Assembly: GCA_036924285.1 (NCBI GenBank)
Contig: JAYKYS010000009.1
Span: 21,680,001 to 21,744,000, forward strand
Origin: Asterella californica
Taxonomy: Eukaryota; Streptophyta; Marchantiopsida; Marchantiales; Aytoniaceae
DNA length: 64,000 nucleotides
Reading direction: 5' to 3'
Below the pieces are notes generated by a model that was not told the origin of the DNA, did not search any database, and saw only the letters and a list, made by a program, of their open reading frames with translations. This document shows positions 11,240-22,275 of the stretch, piece after piece; within the stretch, counting starts at the first letter, position 1; each line of letters starts with the position of its first letter. A program made the translations under genes and the position numbers.

Positions 11240-14200
11240 ATGAAACGTTCGTTGGTAGGGATTTTCGCAGTGATCCAGCTTGTGACTCTTGCACTAGCTT
11301 CGGATCAGGCAACAGGGCATGCCGGCGAATTATGTAGCCTCCAAGATGTTGCTCTACTGTGTGAGCGGTTTTTGAGAGGAGATGATGGCGATGCCAATCT
11401 GTGCTGTCAAGCGCTGGCTTCTGCCAGTAATAAGGGGTGTTTTTGTTCGGAATCACCTTCATCAAAGCTGTGGGCACCCTTGGGAGGAGATGGCTTGTGT
11501 CAGCTTCAGGTCGCGTGGGCGGGCAGCGAGCATTGTTCGGACTTTGCAGGTACTTTCGTGTTTTACCACTCTAGCGAGGATGAACTCGGATAAAGGACTT
11601 ATTTGGTTTTACCGGGCATGCTTCGGTACTCTTGTAATTCCTTACTGTCACTTGCTGTACGGTCCGTCCCTGATAATCTCGTGTTTCCTGGTAAATTTTC
11701 CGTGAAAGGCTCGTGGATGACCGTGAGAACCACGATGGGATATTTTTAAGCTGAATGGAAGTTCTTCCGGGACTAAGTTGGCTTTATAGACTTAAAAGCC
11801 TCCGGGATTGCGGTCATATAGGGGTGTTGTGATACGTTTGCATGAGATTTTACCTCCTTGTTAAGAAGTGTCAAATAGTGACTAGCCACTGGTGAACTTT
11901 TTTCTCACGTATTTTATGATAAGTTTTCGAAGTTTTTCGTCCCTTTCGTATTCTGCCTTGAATAAGGATAACATATTGGTGCAGAGAGGTCCATTAACGG
12001 GATTCACTCCTTTGACTTTACCTTTCTGCACGTATCGTTCTTTGAGTGGCTTTGGGGTTTTAGATTGTCTAAGTTGTAAGAGGAATTTTAGTATGTTCCA
12101 CCCTGAGATTCCATTTGCGCTTTTGTTCCGTGCTCCAGGAGGAGTTTAGTCATGGCTAGAAACGTTGTAACGATCAAAATCAAAATGACGAGCAGGGTTA
12201 AGAAAATATGCGAGAAATTATATACCTGACTTCGTGGAACCACATACGCACAGTTTTGTCTGCACTGCACATTGTACATGTCTTCTATATTGCACGATCT
12301 CCGGCTGTGTGCTGTGTGCTACACATTCCCGTTGGTCCGCCCCTTGGTAACAGAAATTCGCTAGCTTGATGCTTAAAGTTAGCGCATATTCACACCCCTC
12401 TTTGCTACTCTGAATATATGTCCTTCTCTGCGTTCACTGGGTTTTGGGGGTTACGTTCAGTGTATGAGCGTAGGTCTATTCGAACTGCTATACTCAATGT
12501 ATTCGTATATCCTTCTCACTGACTGGTCGCTTTATTTCACTCATCACCTCCGACTTTTAGACCCTAACTTTTCTTTGCGGTTTTCACTCTTACTGTCTTT
12601 TAGCCCAGGTTTTCATTTCTGCATTAGATTTCTTGATTTCGTTTTGATCAGCTTGTACTGCATAATGTACATATCACTACTTTGCACTTTCATACCTAGG
12701 GGCACCATCTCAGGTAATATGCGCCGCGCTTCACATTCCCACTGATCAGTCCCTCAGGTTACAGAGTCACGCTAACTTGACGCTCCAAGATAGCACACAG
12801 GCTACCTTTCTTTTCTAGAACTTTCTACGTACTTCACTGGGTTATTCTACTCGGTGTTGCCTCTGTCTTTTGAGCTTGGTTCTTGCTCCTAGCTGAGCTG
12901 TCATTCTCCCGGACGATTCATATATATCTGACTCCTTGGAAACGCGGTTCCAAGCCATGCTACAACGTGGGGCTTTGATGCATGACAATTAGCAAAGGGA
13001 ATACGAAAGTTCTCTGGCGATTGAAAAGGACGGGACAGTACCTGTCTCTCGTGGTTTACAAATCTAATAATTCAAGCTCTTTTTGGACTCTGTCGTTGAG
13101 AGCCAAAACTGTATGCTTGGGACGTCGCCTTCACTTCTTTAGCATTCCTTACGACAACTTGTGCTTTTATCTGATGATCAGATACTGATTCGGTTGTTTC
13201 CAGAGTTGCAAAATCTCTAAACGAGTGATCGGCGTATTTGGACGTTATTGATCGCAAATGAGTTGGTTTCGTGCATAGATTTTCCAGCCCCAGTCCATAA
13301 GCTAGAAAGCGTTCCCACACAGAGGCAGTTAACTATTGGACATTCTTTATCAGCAGGGAACTCAGAACATTTGGGTACTCCCTCCGAAGATTCAGCAGCA
13401 GATGTTGGGGAAAGGATATCAACAGAGGGGACATCAGATGATGGAGGATTTCCAGGAGTGCTTGCAGCTGGAATGGGTGCAAGTTTCTTTCTGTCTTGTG
13501 CATTGGCTTGCCCGTGTTGGAGACCGAAGAAGAAGGATGAAGTCAGTCAAACGTTTGTAAACGACCATTCCAGCAAGACAGGTCTTTTAAGGATCCTGAA
13601 TTTCCTGTAATGAGCAGCAGCAGTTTAGTAAGCTTGTTTGATGTAGTTGAGTACTGCAATGATGATGGACCTGGTTGATTTCAAGTTTGAAGGTTTCCTG
13701 TATTTTCCGGGTCTCTTTCGCTAGTTTGCCTGTCACAAGTCGGCGCGATATGGTTGTTATCTATGATTTCGTATTTGTTTAGATTTTACGATTAAATTTT
13801 CCGGAACTTGTGCTGCAGCACTCTCGTCCCTTTCCAGCCATGATAACTCAAGATCCCTAAATCGCCTCAATTCCAATTCGAGTTTTTCATACAGCCACAC
13901 ATCAGCACACCCGACAACGCAGGGGTCTGGCGCCTTGACGTTTACTATGGCTGAACTCATGAAGGTTACTGGAAACTTTTCTCCGTCACATAAAATCGGA
14001 CAAGGAGGGTTCGGAACAGTGTATAAGGGAAAACTGAAAGATGGTACGGTTGTTGCCGTGAAGCGGGCGAAGAAGGTACATTATTGGATTGATAACTGGT
14101 CCGTTCATTTGATCCATAATATGCGAGTGTGGGCTGTTAGTTTTTTAATCGACGATTGTTGAACGTTGTACTTGGACGTTATCTTTATGGGTTCTAACTT

Positions 14201-15943
14201 TTTGTTCCCTTTCATCAGGATGCGTTTGAGACCCGTCTGTCCGTTGAGTTCCAGAATGAACTGGATATGCTCTCTCAGGTTGATCATTTGAATTTGGTGA
14301 AGCTTATTGGATATTTGGAAGAGGAACATGAGCGTATTCTCGTCGTTGAGTACGTGCCGAATGGCAACCTTCGGGAGCACCTAGATGGTACGCTGGTTAT
14401 GGCCAGTCTGGACGGTTTGAACACTTTTGCATTGGTTTTTGCCGTTTTATAGAAAGTTAGGCCAGTAGACCCAAATTTTTTTACGTTTCAACTCGGAGTT
14501 GTTTGCTACCGGTTAATACCTACAAATTTCTCATCCCACAGATCTCGGTCATGCGTTACTCTGTCTCCCAGGAACCTTTATCATGAATTGAACATGAATT
14601 TCCGCGTAAGCTTAGTGTTAGTCGCTGTTGTGTGCTGATAAACATACAGGTGTACATGGGACGGTACTGGATATGGCCACTCGCCTGGATATAGCGATTG
14701 ACGTCGCGCATGCTCTCACCTACCTTCATCTTTATGCAGGTAAGTCACTACTAGTAAGCGATAACTTGTGGATTGTTTTCCAGATATTTGAACAGTCCAT
14801 CAAGATTGGTCACCAAAGCTGTTGATGTATGGAACGACTATTATTCTGACGACTGTCCGCGTTATTTTGACCACATGGAATGGCTTAAGTGAAGACTGTG
14901 ATCCGAATAGAGAAGAGAACACGATTGGTTTACTCGAGACAAGGGACTGGGTGGAAAGGTCATGTGCTTAGAAATAAGAACTTCGAGAAGCAGAACCTTG
15001 GGGAAACTTTGTTTGGAGGGAATTAAGTGGTGAACAATGGTACAGTACCGGTTGTCTGTGTCTGAGTGACTGATCACTGCATGTGGCTTTTGGATGTCAG
15101 ATCGCCCGATCATACACAGAGATGTGAAGTCTTCGAACATTCTATTGACTGATACCTTCAGAGCAAAGGTTGCAGATTTTGGTTTCTCAAGAACAGGGCC
15201 TACTGACCAGGGAGCCACTCATGTCTCCACTCAAGTCAAAGGCACGGCTGGATATTTGGATCCGGAGTACCTAACCACCTATCAGCTGAATCAAAAAAGT
15301 GATGTGTACTCATTTGGGATTCTTGTAATAGAAATATTCACTGGAAGACGGCCCATCGAGCTGAAGCGACCGAGTGATGAGCGAGTAACTGTTAGATGGG
15401 TAAGTAAAAAGTTTTTAAATGGTTTGTCGTGTTCTTGACTTGTTTGTTGGAGATCAGTACTACTCTACAAGCGGCAGTCCCCTCGTTTTCTGTATTTGTG
15501 CAGAGTAACAGCCTAGTATTGACTCTCTTTCCGCGTTTGTGTCGCAGGCTTTCAAGAAGTTCGTGGAGGGAAAGGTCATGGACATTCTGGATCCACGAAT
15601 TGAGCACACACAAGCCATATACGTGATCATGGAGAGGTTGGCTGAACTGGCATTTGCTTGCTCGGCCCCTACTAAGAGTGACAGGCCAAGTATGAAGAAG
15701 GCTCAGGAGGCTCTTTGGAACATCAGGAAGGAGTATCAAGCTCAGCTTGCCAATGACCCAGCTCGAAGCCCTTCACACACGTCTCACACTTCTCGAGCTA
15801 CTTTCTCAATACCCGAGACTGACAGTCGTACGAGCCCTAGTTTCTTAAGTCCGCGACTTGCGAGTCCGACAAGATCCAGTCCTAACAGTCGACTGAGTCC
15901 AACTACGAGCAATATGAGTTCCCAGAACTTGAGTGCAAGATAG
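11240..15943 (+). CDS. Receptor-like kinase: signal peptide, eight-cysteine motif, TM, RD Ser/Thr kinase (CRCK-like)
   Basis: Predicted exons are 11240-11549, ~13288-13581, 13819-14075, 14219-14387, 14650-14739, 15101-15399 and 15548-15943; phases agree and the product is ~604 aa. The start ATG opens a hydrophobic signal peptide (residues 1-20). Cysteines at 32, 41, 55, 56, 67, 69, 87 and 99 form C-C-CC-CxC-C-C, the eight-cysteine motif of lipid-transfer/2S-albumin proteins. A Ser/Gly-rich spacer and a TM segment (~160-181) followed by RPKKK come next. The kinase domain has [11 protein letters not shown], the VAVK lysine (~283), HRDVKSSN (~380), DFG (~400), [10 protein letters not shown] and SDVYSFG; all catalytic residues are present. 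The sequence resembles plant calmodulin-binding receptor-like cytoplasmic kinases (CRCK/RLCK-IV). The tail after the kinase is Ser/Pro/Thr-rich. The acceptor of exon 2 is uncertain: 13203 is followed in frame by a stop, and 13279, 13288 or 13294 all keep frame. Ligand unknown; the protein presumably sits in the plasma membrane. Confidence 0.88.
12240..12860. repeat. Diverged dispersed repeat, two copies inside intron 1 of the kinase gene
   Basis: Two units (about 12255-12450 and 12650-12860) share a core of CTGCA-ATTGTACAT, then GGGGCACCATCTC, then CACATTCCC and TTACAGA. The same core recurs at 30730-30960, 31330-31480 and 31690-31990. A neighbouring block GGGGGTTACGTTCAGTGT near 12447 recurs near 31071 and 31838. 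No ORF is shared, so it is non-coding, perhaps an old SINE or MITE-type family. Confidence 0.6.
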
Positions 15944-17065
15944 TAAGCTCCTTATTCTTGAGTATATGTGGATCTTTAGTGTTAGTTGTGAAAAAAACCG
16001 TTTAGATTAAGATTTATTTGACCTCGAGAGGTGTACTTTTAAAACTGCCTGATGTGACCTTGAGGGAGAGGAGTGGGATTGAGTCAGCTGAGTGTGAACA
16101 CAGTTTTAGTCAATTGAATGTGGGAGGTCTGCACTGGAAAGGTGGAGTTTCTTCCAGGACATTTTCGTTCCCTCAAACTAATTGCAGGGTGGACAACTCA
16201 ACTGGATCTGCTGAAACTGTGTGACTTGGCGAGGGTGGCGATTTGAGCAGAAAGATGTAATGATACACCTGTAGATTTCTCTTATGGCTTATTAGCTGTA
16301 AAGTCAGCATCATCGAATTCTTTGTAAGTATGTAAAGTGAGGGTTGTCCCAGTTGTGGGAAGGAGAAAGAGAGTACAAAATTAGCAGAAGCATTTAAAGC
16401 CATCAAATTAGATTATTTTCCTACCTCGTCTCCCTTGTCAATTTTGTGCACGTACAAACGATAGTTTCGACCGTCGAGAATTTTGTGTGTTTCATTCATA
16501 TAAGTAAAACAGCTACTTGGTTAGCAAGTCCCTTGTACCTGAACTTTGGACCGAAATTTACTGTTTACAAGGATGAATGGGGTGTCTAAAAATGTGGCGA
16601 GCGGTATGGCGGTACTTCCATATATGCATTCAGTCGTGCTTCTGTTTTGATCGGACAAATCAATCAGTTTCGATATCTTGTCTTGATCAGTCAGATGTTT
16701 GGTTTTGTTGGTCATTACTCTTGACATTGACTCTTAGCAAAATGCAGTTTTCTTGTAAAAGCGACTTCAAACCACAAGAGAATAGCCGTTTGCTTTCTGG
16801 GTCGATTTGGCGAAGGCTTACAAGGAAAAAGTACCCGTGTATGGGCGAAGCTTTCATAAGTTCCGTCTCGTACCACTGGCAAGCCATTTCAAATGCGCAG
16901 GCGTGGAAGGGAAATTGGAGATCAAATGAAAGCTGGCCTCCTGCGGATCCCGGCAGGTTGCGTTTTATCTGTATCACTGGGGAGAGTTTTAGTACGAGTA
17001 AGTTGAACCTCAGTTAGAATTAACCCAAGCTTCATCATGTGTTTCCAGAAGATTATGGCCCTGCG
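15944..17065 (+). other. 3' UTR and downstream flank of the kinase gene
   Basis: It follows the kinase stop codon. The 146-codon ORF at 16577-17017 has no family resemblance and is probably fortuitous. No repeat is seen until 17066. Confidence 0.4.
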
Positions 17066-17320
17066 GGGCCCCCTTATCTCTCTCCCCGCTGGGATTCTGC
17101 GCTATAGGGAAGCACTGTAACGTCCGAGTTCAAAACTCGTAGCCTCTGGCTGCCTCGCTGGCATTGGCTGCCGCGGCGTATCAAGCGTGAACGGGCCCGC
17201 TTATCTCTTTCACTGCTGCCATTCTGCGCTACAGGGAAACACTGTAAGGCCAGTCCGAGTTCAAAACTGGTCGCCGCTGGCTGCATGGCTGGCATCAGCT
17301 GCCGCGGCGATTCAACCGTG
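17066..17320 (+). repeat. 127-bp tandem duplication, diverged
   Basis: Two copies (about 17066-17192 and 17193-17320) share TTATCTCT, ATTCTGCGCTA-AGGGAA, GTCCGAGTTCAAAACT and GCTGCCGCGGCG in the same order. The ttatctc blocks are spaced 127 bp apart. They are about 85% similar by eye, so the event is older than the 60-bp repeat upstream of the gene. GC-rich. Confidence 0.8.
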
Positions 17321-18129
17321 AATGGCCCCAGTCTGAAGCCGTGGGTTTATGATGCAGTTATTGGTTGGTTGCAGATTCGGGCAAAAGTTTGAGGGTGTTG
17401 GAGTTGTAGGGCCTGGGCCCTGGAGGAGCTATCCCACCCACACGAGATCCAGACAGACTGAATGGACGTTCAGCCCGAGTTCAGATCCCGTGGCATTACC
17501 GGATCTAACCTCCACTGCAAGTCCGTGTTCCCTCTCCGTGCTTCCAGACCTGCTTCCCGATTCCCGACGACTCGAAGTACAGGATCCAGCGAAATGTAGG
17601 TGTAACTTGAAACACGGTGCTGGATCGTCCACCTCACTCATTTCATTTCATTTCATCCATTCGGTCGTTAATTACGTGTTACCACCAAATGACAAAAGCA
17701 GCAGATGAAAATTTTCCAGAATAATGTAGTTGAGTTCTGCACAATGTTCAGCGTATTGTCATAAAACGGCAGCTGTTAAGAGACAGCTATGTGAAGAGGA
17801 AAGGATCGCCTCAATGCAACGTACATGTTGGATGTCCGAGTTGGTATCAAGAAGTTATCGAAGTTCAGATTAGCACGTGATGAGATCTGAAGGAGAAGAG
17901 TAATTTCAGCAACACCTCTTGGTTGGCAGTGACAAAACCACTTCGGGTTTCAAGACGGAACTTCTTGAAGATACTATTGTGAGCTAAAGTTTATCCTTGT
18001 CATGTATAGATCATTCTTGTACTTGGGATAAGATTGAACGCCAAATTGTGTTATGTTGTGCACATGTGTTACACTTACGATCAAGTTAGATCAGTAGAAG
18101 CCGAGACAAACCTGATACCCAGTTTTAGT
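17321..18129. other. No recognisable gene
   Basis: An ORF at 17349-17708 is open for 119 codons but low in complexity and unlike any family I know. Confidence 0.4.
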
Positions 18130-18475
18130 AAGTGTCCTGTCAACCTTGGTCCTACCTACTGCTTAGGTGGTTGTCATCTAGGTCCACCAACTATCTACTG
18201 TGTCTTCCAGTTGGTATTAGGTTGTTACTTCCCACAATTACAGTCACGGTCTCTCAGAAGACTCGCATTGTGTCTTTTGGATTCCATCTTCTAGAAGACG
18301 TCTTCCGACTTTCGGAAGAAGTCCGCTTCTTCCCAAAAATCCGTCTAAAGTTCATCTTCTCTCTAAGCAGGAGGTAAACTTAAGTAACAAGGTTAATTCA
18401 ATTATATATACACGACGATCACTTATAAATTTTAAAAAAATCCTAAAATTTGCAAAATGTAGACACCACACAACA
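18130..18475 (-). mobile_element. LTR-like segment, family A, truncated copy 2
   Basis: It aligns with the last ~350 bp of the segments at 930-1790 and 44560-45431, including a CTTC-rich block, an aacttaagtaacaaggtt stretch, an A-run and the terminus GACACCACA. It is 5'-truncated relative to the other copies as read on the + strand. Confidence 0.55.
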
Positions 18476-20499
18476 CTTATAGATTTCCATCACCACGTTC
18501 AATTAAAGGTTGATCATCGAGACACTTGTCTTGCTCCATAACGCCCTGACTTTGCTAGGATAATGAGTCCTAATAAGCTATTGTTGTTCTAGCCAGAACT
18601 TATGTTTTCAGAATCGTTGTCGTTGATACTCTATTTCTAAGTTCAGCTTCCGCTTTTGATTCCGAACCATTTAGTTCAACTTAGTTTGCATATGTTTTGT
18701 ATTTCTAATGATGAGCAAGATACTTCTCAGTTTTTACATCAGCTTGGTAAAGTTCTTTATAATGAGCATACACATCACTGTCAGACCGAACGACACATAA
18801 ACATAATATAGATACAATGTCATATACATACACAAGTATACTACAATAAATCTTATATTCAACCATACTAAAATATCAAAAGGTAATATAAAGATAACTC
18901 TAATCAAGCCAAACCCACTATATGGATCAAAGAATCAAGATTAGACTCATTCTTCTCATAACCAAGAGTTTAAAGATTCAACTCGGAAGAAATGAGACTT
19001 ACTAACCCTTATCTCGCACTATACACTCAAAAAAGATCCAAACCAAAAATCTCACCTAACAACACTAATTGTCTTAATGAAACTCACTACCGCTTATTCT
19101 GTTGACTAACCGACCCGCCACACATGACATGACAAGATCTCCAGACCATCATCAGACATCTATTTTACAAATAATCACAACGACTCAAGTTCATCAAGAG
19201 AATCATGAACAAAAAACGTGATAAGCTGATTATCAGCTCGAGTTCTACACATTGACTCATACCACATGTACAACATGGCAGCTTGAAAATTAATGTGTCA
19301 GCTGTCCGGATCCCTCATGTTTCACTTGCGTCCCACACAAATGTGCAAGTCATTTTCTTGAGGAGCTCAACAACCTCCATCTGTTTCTGTGGGTTCGTAA
19401 ACCTCCGAAAGTTGAAGTATCTTAGCTCAAGTCCACCCTTCATGAGGAGAGCCGAATTTCTACTGTCGAGAGCTTGACTCGATTCAGGAAGGTGACCAAG
19501 TAGTTGGTATCTGTTACTACCAAATATTTGCTTACTTGGACACTTGAGCACGATCTCTTAAACACGTATGAACTTGTCAGAAAAAGGTACCACGTTCTTC
19601 AGAAAAGACTGTATCGAATAGTATTATGTGAGAAGAATATAGGTGGAAGAAAAGCTTGAACATGACAAAGGTGCAGATTTATAACGAGGGTAAGAAACAA
19701 ACGGAGCAAGAATTATCACACATGCAAATGATGTGACCTAGTTGGTGGTAAGAATTGAAATTTGTCCATTTGATTAAGAAGTTTTGGTTTCAGAGAGTTC
19801 TGAATTTTATCATAGACCTACTTATAATTGCAATTGAGTTTACTTTCATGAGTCCTCAGTAACGTGAGACGAATCTACTCATAATTTTGACTTTTCAGAG
19901 GGTTCGAATGATGAGCACAATCTTTTAAGGAGAAGTATCTGGTGGCTTTTTGAAGTCTCGAACGCTCGTATAATTCTGAAATTGGTGGGATTTCATAAGC
20001 TCACCAACTTTTGTTTCCTTCGATTTCATTGTTTACACATTTGATGCATTCTGATGAAAGTTATCTGCAAGCAATCTGTTCTATATCGTCACAAATTGAG
20101 TCATACAAAAGCTTATGATGAAGTGATAAAATATAAGCATCAAAATGAATTGATTACTGAATTTGCTACAGAACTGGTTATAAAATTGTAGTAAGACAGT
20201 AGCGAGACACCACACTCGCATGTGGACAGTGCTGAAGCAAAAGATTGGATCAAGCTTAGGTGGAACCTCATCGCTGTAGAGAAGATAGTCGGTGCAAGTC
20301 AAAATGCTCTAATACAAAGTTGAGCTATGAGCTAGGAGTCTACGTCTTTGTCCGAACAAGAGAGGAGTCGAGCTCTAGTATCTCATGAGATGGAAAGATC
20401 AACTAAGAATGCATGAAGAACCTGTTGGGAAGTGGTGTCCCGTCAGCGAGGACTGCAGTCCACGAGATCCATCAAAGTTAAGGTATCGAATCGAGGTGT
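18476..20499. other. No recognisable gene; AT-rich intergenic
   Basis: Only short ORFs without family resemblance. No RNA gene or clear repeat seen. Confidence 0.4.
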
Positions 20500-20502
20500 A
20501 GC

Positions 20503-20988
20503 TCATTGTGCCTCAAGAGTCAAACTATCTCTTGTCTCATGGAGACACATATGTAGTGGATAAGAACCATCCTCCACCTCTGTCACATAGCTCTTTAGAA
20601 TAGATCTATCTCGCACACAAAAACGACAACAAAGCCAATGTGCTGAGAGTGCCCAACTACCCAAAAAGTCTGCCGGAGCAATCTCCTCTATAGATAACAA
20701 GTCCATCCTGCCACATGATATCATAGATCCTACATACTAAAAGATCTTCGATCTTAGGATGTCACCAAAGACTACCATGATCCTCTTATCAAACTCTTTA
20801 AGGTGTGAGATGAAGATAGACGATGGAGGTATCGTACAAAGTAAGTAACCCAGACGACGTGATATGAAAGAACAAAGGTTACCAAAGGCAACTTGAGGAT
20901 CTTCTAACCTAAGGAGGTCCTCAATATGCAAAATGTCTTCCGTCATAACAACATCTAAGAATCGAGAGACGAAGTCCTCTGAATCCAT
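20503..20988 (-). pseudogene. Decayed minus-strand coding fragments, probably mobile-element derived
   Basis: Two adjacent open stretches (20737-20988, 83 codons, and 20503-20724, 73 codons) read as protein-like sequence. The first contains an acidic LEDPQVAFGNLCSF block and an FGDIL block. I do not recognise the domain. The position just upstream (minus sense) of other retroelement debris suggests a gag-like or element-encoded origin, but this is inference. Confidence 0.35.
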
Positions 20989-21611
20989 CGATACTCCGAG
21001 GATATGTAACCATCTCTAGGTATAACAAAACCCTCTAGGAGCTAGAAGTCCAACGAAATACTTATTGCAACCTTCAGTCTCAAGATCTGACGCAAACATG
21101 AACAATAAAATCCTAGTGGACTTGCGTTAGGTTGTGCACGTTGCGAGTAAGACTTAACAGTTTGGTCAAGAAGTCAAGAACAGATGAACCTTAAGTGGTT
21201 CTTTGAACCAAAGTTGGAACATTGGGTTAAGACGTAGGGACCTATCTCAAGGTGACCCAAGATGAATGCTGACCTAAGGGGGCAAGTTTGGAAACGTATC
21301 AAAACGTAAGTTCTGAGACGTAGATCCGAACGGATCAAGACGTGGGTTTGGTCCTGATGGATGTTGGTCTGACGCTGGTCCGAAGTAGAGGGTCCCAGTT
21401 TGGCATTGGACCACAGTTCGTCAGAAAAATGCTAAATGTTGGAACTCCAGCGAGGTTTTAGGTCGTGGACGGTACTCCAGGTAAGATCTCGAGTAAGGTA
21501 TCATTGGGAAAGTCTCGACGAGAACTTTTCAATGATATACCAAGAACTCCTCGAGTTGACATCAAAGCTAAGAATTATAGTCGATCTAGTGATCAGACTG
21601 TGGTATAATTT

Positions 21612-21980
21612 TTAGTTCCTCCTGATCTGTTTGAAATGTGTATCACTCCGTTCATGGTGCTTCAACAACGTGCTAAGATAACGTCCAATATCTATCCATT
21701 CATTCTCGTACAACTGCTCTTCAAATGGTTTTGGATACACTGCTTCTCTCTTTTGCGCTCTAGAAAAGATGGTAGTGTCAACATCCTCTGTGTCCTCGAT
21801 CATATCTTCCTCTCCTTCATACCTTGCTTGAGACAACATGTCTGCTACTGGGTTATTCTTACCAGCTATGTGCTTGAATTCAGGATTCAATGATTTGATG
21901 TACGCTATCCATCTTACCATAACAATATTAGGAGTGTTACACTTCGTAATCATTCTCAACAATGGTAAACAATCAGTCTC
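21612..21980 (-). pseudogene. Ty3/gypsy polyprotein fragment: RNase H C-terminal part
   Basis: The minus strand encodes ETDCLPLL, then RWIAYIKSLNPEFKHIAGK and ADMLSQARYEGEED, the classic end of the Ty3/gypsy RNase H domain and the start of the tether to integrase. The catalytic core upstream (minus sense) and everything downstream are missing. The frame is intact only across ~116 codons, so this is a dead fragment. A homologous but longer copy sits at 59598-60500. Confidence 0.85.
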
Positions 21981-22082
21981 AAGAGAAGGGCAGGCCGCTG
22001 ATCCTCAAAAATATATATGAAGAGAACTCGATGCTTGGATAGGTCAAGACGAGTCATCCGATCCCAGAGTTTGACAGAGGGA
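21981..22082. other. Short intergenic spacer
   Basis: Nothing recognised between the Ty3 fragment and the tandem repeat. Confidence 0.3.
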
Positions 22083-22275
22083 CTCTGGGGACATGAGGTG
22101 ATGGTTGAGTAGTACCAAGGTGCATTTCGGTCTAGACGTGGGCGTCTAGACTTGAGAACAATCCAAGGGCTGGACTCTAAGGAAATGAGGTGATGACTTG
22201 ACCAATACCAAGATGCATTTTGGTCTAGATGTAGACGTCTAGACCGTCCGGACTTGAGAATAATCCAAGGATTGA
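22083..22275 (+). repeat. ~92-103-bp tandem duplication
   Basis: Two copies share ATGAGGTGATG, AGTACCAAGGTGCATTT/ATACCAAGATGCATTT, GGTCTAGA and CTTGAGAA-AATCCAAGG in order. They start at about 22083 and 22175. Copy 2 has an ~11-bp insertion. Each copy contains the near-palindrome TCTAGACG-nnn-CGTCTAGA. Confidence 0.75.

Noticed and set aside
16577..17017. 146-codon ORF downstream of the kinase gene
   Set aside because: No family resemblance, no splice partner, probably part of the 3' flank.
17349..17708. 119-codon ORF
   Set aside because: Low-complexity Ser/Pro-rich translation with no recognisable domain; an antisense ORF overlaps it.
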